From Nocardioides agariphilus (GTDB lineage Bacteria > Actinomycetota > Actinomycetes > Propionibacteriales > Nocardioidaceae), in the NCBI RefSeq assembly GCF_015352445.1, contig NZ_JADKPO010000033.1, forward strand, positions 1 through 50,512: a stretch of 50,512 nucleotides of DNA. The letters are read 5' to 3'. Under the pieces are notes generated by a model. It saw only the letters and a program-made list of their open reading frames with translations, was not told the origin of the DNA and searched no databases. Within the stretch, counting starts at the first letter, position 1. Each line of letters starts with the position of its first letter. The position numbers were made by a program, and so were the translations under genes. This document shows positions 1 to 14,090 of this stretch, piece by piece.

Positions 1-241
1 CGTAAAAAACAACATCAAACCCAAACCAAAAAGATCAGGGCATGACAAACTAATCCGTCGACTAAATGACACACTGTTGAGTTCTCAAAAATCAGACGCG
101 CTCCAGTCGTGCCCTCTCGGGCCGTGCTGGGGGCAACCTGAGAAAACTTACCGGAGTGGCACCTTCAGCGCAACTCGGTAGAGCTCCTCGCGTGCCGCGC
201 TCCCGGGGGCCTTCTGGCCCTGCCCGGAGGCGACGGGCAGA
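1..241 (-). promoter_or_regulatory. Leader region of an rRNA operon (16S rRNA begins just outside the left edge)
   Basis: Read on the minus strand, this stretch contains TTGAGAACTCAACAG followed by GTGTG (about 67-86), a motif typical of actinobacterial 16S rRNA leaders, then an A/T-rich run ending in TTTTTTACG at base 1. Many actinobacterial 16S genes start GAGAGTTTGATCC directly after a similar ACG, so I infer that the rRNA gene lies immediately beyond the window. The leader also has GC-rich inverted stretches (about 110-130 and 185-235) that could form processing stems. No coding sequence is credible here. Confidence 0.65.
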
Positions 242-270
242 AACGTACACACCCGTTGAGAGGGTGCCAA
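242..270 (-). promoter_or_regulatory. Probable rrn promoter
   Basis: On the minus strand TTGGCA (265-270) is followed after exactly 17 bases by TACGTT (242-247), a near-consensus vegetative promoter pointing at the rRNA leader. It begins 7 bases after the mpg stop codon, so the rRNA operon has its own start and does not depend on the arginine operon. Confidence 0.6.
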
Positions 271-277
271 ATCGGGG

Positions 278-2407
<2,130 letters not shown>

Positions 2408-2415
2408 CAGCCCGT

Positions 2416-4390
<1,975 letters not shown>

Positions 4391-4394
<4 letters not shown>

Positions 4395-5329
4395 CCGCTC
4401 TGCTCCAGCAGCCAGGTGATGATCGCCTTCTGGGCGTGGCGACGGTTCTCGGCCTCGTCCCAGATGACGCTCTGCGGGCCGTCGAGGACGTCGGCGTCGA
4501 TCTCCTTGCCGCGGTAAGCCGGGAGGCAGTGCATCACGATGGCGTCCGGGTCCGCGTGGGACATCAGCTCGGCGGTGACGGTGTAGTCGGCGAACTTCAC
4601 CAACCGCTCCTCGGCCTCGCTCTCCTTGCCCATCGAGACCCACGTGTCGGTGACCACGACGTCGGCGCCGGCGACCGCCTTGACCGGGTCTTGCTCGAGA
4701 AGCCCCGAGCCGCCGGTCGTCGCCCCGATCTCGTTGGCGCGGTCGACGACGGCCTGCTCAGGGTTCTGGCCCTCGGGGGCGCTGATCCGCACGTGCATGC
4801 CGGCGGTCGCACCAGCAAGGAGCCAGGAGTTGCCCATGTTGCAGGCGCCATCACCGACGAAGGCCACGGTCAGCCCGGCGAGCGAGCCCTTGCGCTCCTT
4901 CACCGTCAGCAGGTCGGCGAGCAGCTGGCAGGGGTGGTAGGCGTCGGTGAGCGCGTTGACGACGGGCACACCGGAGTAGGTCGCCATCTCCTCGATCGCG
5001 TCCTGGCCATAGGTACGCCAGACGATGACGGCCGCCTGTCGTCCGAGCACCCGCGCGACGTCGGCGACCGACTCGCGCTTCCCGATGCCGGCCAGCGTGC
5101 CGTCCACCAGCATCGGGTGGCCGCCGAGCTCGGCGATGCCGGCCGCGAAGGATGCCTGGGTGCGCAGCGTCGGCTTGTCGTAGATCGTCGCGACGGTGAG
5201 CGGACCGGCGAGCGGCTTCGCGTCGTACGGCGCGAGCTTGAGCTCGGCGGCCAGGTCGAGCACCGCGGCCTGCTCGGCCGGGCTGAGGTCGTCGTCGGCG
5301 AGGAACGAGCGGGTCCCAGTCGTTGTCAC
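4391..5329 (-). CDS. argF: Ornithine carbamoyltransferase
   Basis: A 312-aa enzyme converting ornithine and carbamoyl phosphate to citrulline. I chose the GTG at 5329: it has GGAGG six bases upstream and overlaps the argD stop as GTGA. The ornithine/carbamoyl-phosphate motif HPCQ and the [10 protein letters not shown] block are present. The usual STRT carbamoyl-phosphate loop reads TLRT (residues 54-57, DNA 5159-5170), keeping the arginine and last threonine but changing the first two residues. The operon context still argues for an ornithine transcarbamylase. Carbamoyl phosphate would come from carAB at the other end of the window. Confidence 0.93.
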
Positions 5330-6495
5330 TGTGAGCCTCCGTAGGCGTCGTCGAGGATCGCTGGCCAAGCGGCCAGGAACGCGTCGACGTCATCGTCGCC
5401 GATCACCAGTGGCGGGGCGAGGCGGACACGGTCAGGGGTCGGGTTGTTGATGATGAACCCGCGCGCCAACGCGGCGGCGGCCACGTGTGCGGAGAGCGGC
5501 GCGGAGAGGTCCAGCCCCACGAAGAGGCCTTTGCCGCGGACCTCGGTCACCCGCGGGTCGGCGGCCAACCCGTCGCGCAGCCGGTGGCCGATGGCTGTCG
5601 AGTGGTCGAGCAGGCCTTCCTTCTCGATGGTGTCCAGGACGGCCAGCGCCGCAGCGCAGGCCACTGGGTTGCCGCCGAACGTCGTGCCGTGGTTGCCGGG
5701 CTGGAGCAGCGTGGCCGCGTCACCGAGACCGATGCAGGCGCCGATCGGGATACCGCCGCCCAGGCCCTTGGCGACCGTGACGACGTCGGGGTCGGCGGCG
5801 TCGCCGGCGAACCAGCGTCCGGTGCGGCCGATGCCGGTCTGGATCTCGTCGAGCCAGAGGAGTGCGCCGTTGTCGCGGGTGATCTCGCGCGCGGCTGCCA
5901 GGTAGGTCTCGGGCGGCACGATGACGCCTGCTTCGCCCTGGATGGGCTCGAGGACCACGGCGGCGGTCTGGTCGGTGACCGCGCGGGCCAGCGCGACCTC
6001 GTCGCCGTAGGGCACGAACGTGACGTCACCGGGCAGCGGCTCGAACGGCGTGCGGTAGGCCTCCTTGGCGGTGAGAGCCAGCGCCCCCATGGTGCGGCCG
6101 TGGAAGGCGCCCTCGGCGGCGACCAGATGGGTGCGGCCCGTGCGTCGGGTGAGCTTGAAGGCCGCCTCGTTGGCCTCGGTACCGGAGTTGGTGAAGAACA
6201 CCCTGCCCTCGCGCTCGAGCAGGCCGAGCAGCCGCTCGGCCAGCTCGACCTGGGGCTGGGAGGTGAAGAAGTTCGAGACGTGACCGAGCCGGCCGAGCTG
6301 GTCGGTGACAGCGGCCACGAGCGCAGGATGCGCGTGGCCGAGGGCGTTGACGGCGATGCCGCCGAGGAGGTCGACATACTCCTTGCCGTCGGCGTCCCAG
6401 ACGTGCGCACCCTCTCCCCTGGCCAGCACCAGCTTGGGTGGGCCGAAGGTGTTCATCACCGACGCGGTGTATCGCTCCTGCCAGTGCTGGCTCAT
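5326..6495 (-). CDS. argD: Acetylornithine aminotransferase
   Basis: A 389-aa class-III PLP aminotransferase that transfers an amino group from glutamate to N-acetylglutamate semialdehyde. The PLP lysine lies in [14 protein letters not shown] (Lys243). [10 protein letters not shown] and the [12 protein letters not shown] block are also present. Length is normal. The ATG start shares ATGA with the argB stop, and its own stop shares GTGA with argF. The N-terminal MSQHWQERY is typical of actinobacterial ArgD and supports this start over longer readings. Confidence 0.96.
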   Translation of the reverse strand: MSQHWQERYTASVMNTFGPPKLVLARGEGAHVWDADGKEYVDLLGGIAVNALGHAHPALVAAVTDQLGRLGHVSNFFTSQPQVELAERLLGLLEREGRVFFTNSGTEANEAAFKLTRRTGRTHLVAAEGAFHGRTMGALALTAKEAYRTPFEPLPGDVTFVPYGDEVALARAVTDQTAAVVLEPIQGEAGVIVPPETYLAAAREITRDNGALLWLDEIQTGIGRTGRWFAGDAADPDVVTVAKGLGGGIPIGACIGLGDAATLLQPGNHGTTFGGNPVACAAALAVLDTIEKEGLLDHSTAIGHRLRDGLAADPRVTEVRGKGLFVGLDLSAPLSAHVAAAALARGFIINNPTPDRVRLAPPLVIGDDDVDAFLAAWPAILDDAYGGSQ

Positions 6496-7411
6496 GAGGA
6501 CTTCGCCTTGCGGATCTTGGTCGCGACGCCGGGCAGCACCTGCGTGCCGACGCCCTCGTCGGTGAAGAGCTCGAGCAACACCGCATGGTCCTCGCGGCCG
6601 TCGACCACGGTGGCTCTGGCGACCCCGCCTTGCACCGCCTGCAGGCAGGCGGCCATCTTGGGCACCATTCCGCTGGCGAGAGCGGGCATCAGGTCGGCCA
6701 ACGCCTCCGGCGAGATCTCGCCGATCACGTCGTCGCTGTCGGGCCAGTCGCGGTAGAGGCCCTCCACGTCGGTGAGGACGAGCAGCTTCTCCGCGCCGAG
6801 GGCGACCGCGAGCGCGGCCGCGGCCGTGTCGGCGTTGACGTTGTGCACGGTGCCGTCGACGTCCGGAGCAACGCTGGAGATGACAGGGATGCGCCCGGCC
6901 TCGACCAGGTCGAGCACGGCTTCGGGTCGCACGCTCGCCACCTCGCCGACCAGGCCGAGGTCGACCTCCTCGCCGTCCACGACCGTGTTGGTGCGCTGGG
7001 CGGTGAAGAGGCCGGCGTCCTCGCCGGAGAGCCCGACGGCCAGCGGGCCGTGCTCGTTGACGAGTCCGACGAGCTCGCGCTGCACCTGTCCGACCAGCAC
7101 CATGCGCACGACGTCCATCGCCTCCGGAGTGGTGACCCGCAAGCCGCCCTTGAACTCGGAGGCGATACCGAGCCGGTCGAGCATCGCGGAGATCTGGGGC
7201 CCACCGCCGTGGACGACCACCGGCTTGAAACCGGCGAACCTCAAGAAGGCGATGTCCTCGGCGAAGGCCCGCTTGAGGCTCTCGTCGGTCATCGCGTTCC
7301 CGCCGTACTTCACCACCACGATCTTGCCGTGGTAGCGCTTGAGCCACGGGAGTGCGGCCGCCAGGACGGCGGCCTTGGCGGGTTCGACAGCGGGCCTCGT
7401 GTCGTCGATCG

Positions 7412-7415
<4 letters not shown>
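6492..7415 (-). CDS. argB: Acetylglutamate kinase
   Basis: A 307-aa amino-acid kinase that phosphorylates N-acetylglutamate. The ATP-binding strand [10 protein letters not shown] (about residues 33-42), the [10 protein letters not shown] glycine-rich loop (about 67-76) and [12 protein letters not shown] (about 193-204) are all visible. The N-terminal helix preceding the kinase core is of the kind found in arginine-inhibited hexameric NAGKs, so feedback inhibition by arginine is likely but inferred. ATGA overlaps link it to argJ upstream and argD downstream. Confidence 0.96.
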
Positions 7416-9608
<2,193 letters not shown>

Positions 9609-9624
9609 ACCTCGCTGTCCACCG

Positions 9625-9653
9625 GTGACGATGTCGGCGATCCGGACTAACGT
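9625..9653 (+). promoter_or_regulatory. Promoter of the maleylpyruvate-isomerase-family gene, leaderless
   Basis: GTGACG (9625-9630), a 17-base spacer and TAACGT (9648-9653) are followed after exactly six bases by the ATG at 9660. This predicts a transcript that starts at the initiation codon. It is divergent from argC, with the ARG boxes about 16 bases upstream of its -35 box. Confidence 0.5.
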
Positions 9654-9659
9654 CGGATC

Positions 9660-10454
9660 ATGAGCCGGTTGAGCGCGTCCCAGTACCTGTCCGCCATCGA
9701 GTCCGAGTCGATCCGCTTCAGGGAAGTACTGGCAGACGCGCAACCCGGGGCCCCCGTGCCGACCTGTCCCGCATGGACCGCCTTCGACCTGCTCCATCAC
9801 CTGGCCGAGACCCAGGGCCACTGGGCCTGGGTCGTGGCCAACCGACCCAAGGACCCCACCGATCGTCCGGAGGCGCCACGCGCCGCGTCCTACGCCGAGG
9901 CCCTCACCGCCTTCGACGAAGCCTCGGCGGCGCTCGTCGCCGCGTTGCGCGAGGCCGACCCCGCCGACCCCGCCTGGACGTGGTCCGACGACCAGAGCGT
10001 CGGCTTCATCCTCAGGCGCCAGGCGCACGAAGCGCTCATCCACCGGCTCGACGCCGAGCTGACCTCCCTCGGGCACTTCACCGACCTCGACGCCGCACTC
10101 GCGGCCGACGGAGTCGATGAGGTCCTCGACGTGATGTACGGCGGCTGCCCCGAGTGGGGTGAGTTCTTCCCGCTCCCCCACTACATCCGCGTCGAGCTCA
10201 CCGACACCGGCGAGGACGTGTGGGTCCAGCTCGGCCGCTTCCACGGCACCGACCCCGATGGCATCGAGCACGAGGAGGACGACATCCACGTCGTCGCCGA
10301 CCCCGGCATCGAGGCCGACGCCGTGATCAGCTCCCCCGCCGGCGTCATGGACGCCCGCCTGTGGCGTCGCGGCGACGGCGACGCCATCCACCTCGCCGGC
10401 GACCTCGGCATCGTCGACCACTTCCGCAGGGTGATCCACCAGCCGATCAACTAA
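9660..10454 (+). CDS. Maleylpyruvate isomerase family protein (DinB-like, mycothiol-dependent type)
   Basis: A 264-aa protein with the N-terminal four-helix metal-binding domain of the mycothiol-dependent maleylpyruvate isomerase family. Candidate metal ligands are the histidines of LLHHLAETQGHW (about residues 44-55) and QAHEALIHRLDAE (about 120-132). A C-terminal sterol-carrier-like half follows, with acidic stretches. Mycothiol is the actinobacterial glutathione equivalent, so the family fits the host, but the substrate cannot be inferred. It stands alone on the plus strand, with its stop only 6 bases from the convergent pheT stop. Confidence 0.8.
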   Translation: MSRLSASQYLSAIESESIRFREVLADAQPGAPVPTCPAWTAFDLLHHLAETQGHWAWVVANRPKDPTDRPEAPRAASYAEALTAFDEASAALVAALREADPADPAWTWSDDQSVGFILRRQAHEALIHRLDAELTSLGHFTDLDAALAADGVDEVLDVMYGGCPEWGEFFPLPHYIRVELTDTGEDVWVQLGRFHGTDPDGIEHEEDDIHVVADPGIEADAVISSPAGVMDARLWRRGDGDAIHLAGDLGIVDHFRRVIHQPIN

Positions 10455-10460
10455 TCCTGT

Positions 10461-12944
10461 CTACCGCTGCACCGCGCCGAGCCGTTCTGCGGCTAGCCTC
10501 ACCGCGACGTCGCGGGCGGCGCCGGCTTCTTCCTCGGTGAGGGTGCGGTCGGGGGCGCGGAAGCGGAGCGCGAAGGCGAGTGACTTCTTGCCCTCACCGA
10601 CCTGAGGGCCGGTGTAGACGTCGAAGAGGCGGATCGACTCGAGGTACTCGCCGGCTCCTTCGCGCAGGGCGGCCTCCACGTCGGCAACCGACACCGACGC
10701 GTCCACGACGAGCGCGACGTCCTCCTTGGCGAGCGGGAAGTTGGAGAAGCCAGGGGCCTCGACCATCGCGGCGGCGTGCTCGAGCAGGCGGCTGAGGTCG
10801 AGTTCGGCTGCAGCGGTTCGCCCGGGTACTCCGTAGGCGGTACACACCCGTGGGTGCAGCTCGCCTGCGTGGCCCAAGACGGCGTCGCCGACCATGACCT
10901 CGGCGCAGCGACCGGGGTGCCATGGCGCACGTGCGGCAGCTCGAACGGTCACCTCCACGCCGACCGACTCCGCGACCCGGCGCACAGCCTCGACAGCGTC
11001 GGCCCAGGTCGCGGCCCGGCCCTCGCCCCACCAGCCCGGCCGCTCGCGCTCCCCGGCGACGACGAGCCCGAGGTGCAACGGCTGGGCCGGCAACGCCTTG
11101 TCGAGCTCGTCGAGCTGGGCATCGCTCGGCCGCTGGTCGACCCCGAAGATCGGAGCCGGTCCGGTCGCACGGGGCAGCGTCACCGTCGCGGTCTCGAAGA
11201 GTGCGAGGTCCGAGGCACCCCGACCGGCGTTGCGGGACGCTGCCTTGAGTAGGCCGGGCAGCAAGGTGGTCGTCATCGACGGCTCTTCCGAGGAGAGCGC
11301 GTTGGCCAGCCGCAGCACGGTGCGCCGCGGGTCGCTGTCCTCGAGCCCGAGCGCGTCGAGGTCCTTGGTGCCGATGAACGGGAAGCTGACGATCTCGACG
11401 TAACCCTCGCCCGCGAGGGTGCGACCGATGCGACGGCGCAGGCGCTGGCTACGAGTCAGGCCTCGTCCGTGCGCGGCGGGTGGGAGCACCGACGGCACGT
11501 TGGCGTAGCCGACGATGCGGGCGACCTCCTCGACCAGGTCGAAGGGATCGGTGATGTCGCCGCGCCACGGCGGCGGCGTCACGGACAGGCTCGATCCGTC
11601 CTCCACCACCGAGCAGCCGACGGCCCGGAGGTTGTCGACCGTGGTCGCCGCCGGGATGTCCATGCCGGTCACCCGGGCCGGCAGTTCGGCGTCGATGAGG
11701 ATCGCCGTGCGAGCAGGCGCTGCGCCCACAGAGGTCACGCCGTCCTCGACGGTGCCGCCGCCGTAGGTCGTCAGCAGCTCGGCCACGCGGTCGGCCGCGA
11801 TGAGCGGGATGGTCGGGTCGGTGCCGCGCTCGAACCGCTTGGACGCCTCCGAGGGCAGCTTGTGGCGGCGCTCGGTGCGGAAGATCGCGACGGGGTCCCA
11901 GTGGGCGGCCTCGATGAAGATGTTGGTCGTGGTCTCGCACAGCTCGGTCGTCTCGCCGCCCATCACGCCGGCCAGACCGATCGGACCGCTGTCGTCAGTG
12001 ATCAGCAGGTCCTCGACCGAGAGGTTCCGGTCGACGCCGTCGAGGGTGCGCAGGCGCTCACCCTCGCGGGCCCGGCGTACGACGATCGGGCCGGCCAGCT
12101 TGTCGCGGTCGAAGCCGTGGATGGGCTGCCCGAGCTCGAGCATCACGTAGTTGGTGACGTCGACGGCCAAGGAGATCGGGCGCATGCCCGACAGCTGGAT
12201 GCGACGAGCCATCCAGTCGGGAGTCGGTGCCGAGGGGTCGAAGCCCGTCACCGAGCGGCCGGTGAACACCGGACAGCCGACCGGGTCCTCGACCTCGACG
12301 GGGTAGGCCGCCGACGGGGACGAGGGGGCTGGCCGGTCAGCGGGGTCGGTGAACGGCACTCCGTAGGCGAGTGCGGCCTCGCGCCCGACCCCGCGCAGCG
12401 ACAAGGCGTAGGCGCGGTCGGGGTTGATCTCGAACTCGATGACCTCGTCGCGTAGCGGAAGTACGTCGAACACGTCGTCGCCAGGCGCCCCGGCGTCGGG
12501 AGGCAGAACGATGATGCCGGCGTGGTCGTCGCCGAGCCCGAGCTCGCGAGCCGAGCAGATCATCCCGGCAGACACGTGGCCGTAGGTCTTGCGAGCTGCG
12601 ATCTCGAAGTTTCCGGGGAGTACCCCGCCGGGCAGGATCACCGGCACCAGGTCGCCCACGGCGAAGTTGTGGGCGCCGCAGACGATGCCCTGTGGCTCCC
12701 CCGTCCCGTTGGCCGCACCGACGTCGACCGAGCACCACCGGATGGTCTTGCCGTTCTTCTGCGGCTCGTCCTCGAACGAGAGCACCCGCCCGACGACGAG
12801 CGGTCCGGTGATGTCGTGACCGGGCCGCTCGATGGCCTCGAGCTTGAGTCCCAGTGCGGTCAGACGGTCGGCGAGCTGGGCGGTGGTGACGTCAGCCGGC
12901 AGGCCGGGGACGACAGCACGGATCCAGGACACTGCGGCGCGCAT
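10461..12944 (-). CDS. pheT: Phenylalanine--tRNA ligase beta subunit
   Basis: The 827-aa large subunit of the (alpha-beta)2 phenylalanyl-tRNA synthetase. The N-terminal tRNA-binding OB-like domain includes VDVGAANG and CGAHNFAVGD (about residues 73-117). The central B3/B4 editing and B5 regions include GFDRDKL and MGGETTELCETTTN (about 273-350). The C-terminal anticodon-binding domain includes PAVVEDVA-like SNFPLAKEDVALVVD. The length is normal. The start lies 6 bases after the pheS stop, so the two subunits are made from one mRNA. Confidence 0.97.
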   Translation of the reverse strand: MRAAVSWIRAVVPGLPADVTTAQLADRLTALGLKLEAIERPGHDITGPLVVGRVLSFEDEPQKNGKTIRWCSVDVGAANGTGEPQGIVCGAHNFAVGDLVPVILPGGVLPGNFEIAARKTYGHVSAGMICSARELGLGDDHAGIIVLPPDAGAPGDDVFDVLPLRDEVIEFEINPDRAYALSLRGVGREAALAYGVPFTDPADRPAPSSPSAAYPVEVEDPVGCPVFTGRSVTGFDPSAPTPDWMARRIQLSGMRPISLAVDVTNYVMLELGQPIHGFDRDKLAGPIVVRRAREGERLRTLDGVDRNLSVEDLLITDDSGPIGLAGVMGGETTELCETTTNIFIEAAHWDPVAIFRTERRHKLPSEASKRFERGTDPTIPLIAADRVAELLTTYGGGTVEDGVTSVGAAPARTAILIDAELPARVTGMDIPAATTVDNLRAVGCSVVEDGSSLSVTPPPWRGDITDPFDLVEEVARIVGYANVPSVLPPAAHGRGLTRSQRLRRRIGRTLAGEGYVEIVSFPFIGTKDLDALGLEDSDPRRTVLRLANALSSEEPSMTTTLLPGLLKAASRNAGRGASDLALFETATVTLPRATGPAPIFGVDQRPSDAQLDELDKALPAQPLHLGLVVAGERERPGWWGEGRAATWADAVEAVRRVAESVGVEVTVRAAARAPWHPGRCAEVMVGDAVLGHAGELHPRVCTAYGVPGRTAAAELDLSRLLEHAAAMVEAPGFSNFPLAKEDVALVVDASVSVADVEAALREGAGEYLESIRLFDVYTGPQVGEGKKSLAFALRFRAPDRTLTEEEAGAARDVAVRLAAERLGAVQR

Positions 12945-12950
12945 CGCGGC

Positions 12951-14048
12951 TCAGAGCTCCGTTCCGAAGGCCGAGGAGAACCGGACGTCACCCTCGAACA
13001 GGTCGCGCAGGTCGGCAACGGCGTAGCGCATCATCAGGGTGCGGTCGATGCCCATGCCGAACGCGAAGCCCGTGAAGCGCTCGGCGTCGACGCCGCACGC
13101 GATGAGCACCCGCGGGTTGACCACGCCACAGCCGCCCCACTCGACCCAGCCCTCGCCACGGCAGGTGCGGCACTCCTCCGAGTTGACGCCGCGGCAGATC
13201 CAGCAGATCAGGTCGACCTCGGCGCTCGGCTCGGTGAACGGGAAGTACGACGGGCGGAACCGCGTGGTGATCCCGTCGCCGAACATCGCGGCGGCGAAGT
13301 GGTCGAGCGTGCCCTTGAGGTGGGCCATGGTGATGCCCTCGTCGACCACGAGCCCCTCGACCTGGTGGAACATCGGCGAGTGCGTGGCGTCGTAGGGGTC
13401 GGTGCGGTAGACCCGCCCCGGGCACACCACGTGGATGGGCGGCTTGCGGGTCAGCATGGTGCGGGCCTGCACGGGTGAGGTGTGGGTGCGCAGCACCACG
13501 TGGTGGTCGGCCGGCTCGGTCCACAGCGTGTCCTGCATGGTGCGCGCCGGGTGGTCGGGACCGAGGTTGAGGGCGTCGAAGTTGAGCCACTCGGCCTCGA
13601 CGACGGGACCTTCGGCGACCTCCCAGCCCAGCGCGATGAACACGTCGGCGATGTCCTCGGACAGCGTGGTCAGGGGATGCCGCGAACCAGCCCGGCGGCG
13701 CGTGGTGGGCAAGGTGACATCGACGGCCTCCTCGACCAGCATCCGCTCCTCGTGCTGCGCCTCCAGCTCGGCCTGGCGCGCGACGAGCGCCTCCTGGACC
13801 GCTCCCCTGGCCTGACCGACCCGCTGACCGGCCTCCTTGCGGGCCTGCGGCGGGAGCGCGCCGATCTCGCGGTTGGCCAGCGCAAGGGGGGATCGGTCTC
13901 CGGCGTGGTCGAGGCGCACCTGCTTGAGCTCGGCCAGGTCGGTTGCCCCGGCGATGGCCGCAAAGGCCTGCTCGCGCATCTCCTCGACCTGGTCAGCCCG
14001 CAGTGGGGTGACCTCGACGGGGTCGAAGGACGTGTTGGGGCCGGACAT
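12951..14048 (-). CDS. pheS: Phenylalanine--tRNA ligase alpha subunit
   Basis: A 365-aa catalytic subunit of class-II phenylalanyl-tRNA synthetase. An N-terminal coiled-coil (about 15-95) contacts tRNA. Class-II motifs appear as FRPSYFPFTEPSAEVD and GFAFGMGIDRTLMMRY near the C-terminus. Two CxxC pairs (CWIC and CRTC) occur in the insert before motif 3, as in other actinobacterial PheS. I chose the ATG at 14048: a TAGACT hexamer lies 7 bases upstream and no ribosome-binding site is visible, which suggests a nearly leaderless mRNA. No T-box is present. Confidence 0.96.
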   Translation of the reverse strand: MSGPNTSFDPVEVTPLRADQVEEMREQAFAAIAGATDLAELKQVRLDHAGDRSPLALANREIGALPPQARKEAGQRVGQARGAVQEALVARQAELEAQHEERMLVEEAVDVTLPTTRRRAGSRHPLTTLSEDIADVFIALGWEVAEGPVVEAEWLNFDALNLGPDHPARTMQDTLWTEPADHHVVLRTHTSPVQARTMLTRKPPIHVVCPGRVYRTDPYDATHSPMFHQVEGLVVDEGITMAHLKGTLDHFAAAMFGDGITTRFRPSYFPFTEPSAEVDLICWICRGVNSEECRTCRGEGWVEWGGCGVVNPRVLIACGVDAERFTGFAFGMGIDRTLMMRYAVADLRDLFEGDVRFSSAFGTEL

Positions 14049-14055
14049 GACCCGA

Positions 14056-14061
14056 AGTCTA
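14056..14061 (-). promoter_or_regulatory. -10 element of the pheST promoter
   Basis: TAGACT on the minus strand, 7 bases before the pheS ATG, places the transcript start within a base or so of the start codon. A -35 box is not obvious. It lies in the 42-base gap between pheS and the sensor kinase fusion. Confidence 0.4.
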
Positions 14062-14090
14062 GGAAGGCGGTGTCTCACCCGGCGAACCGG

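Noticed and set aside
14049-14090. T-box upstream of pheST
   Set aside because: The gap is only 42 bases and the promoter is near-leaderless, leaving no room for a T-box.
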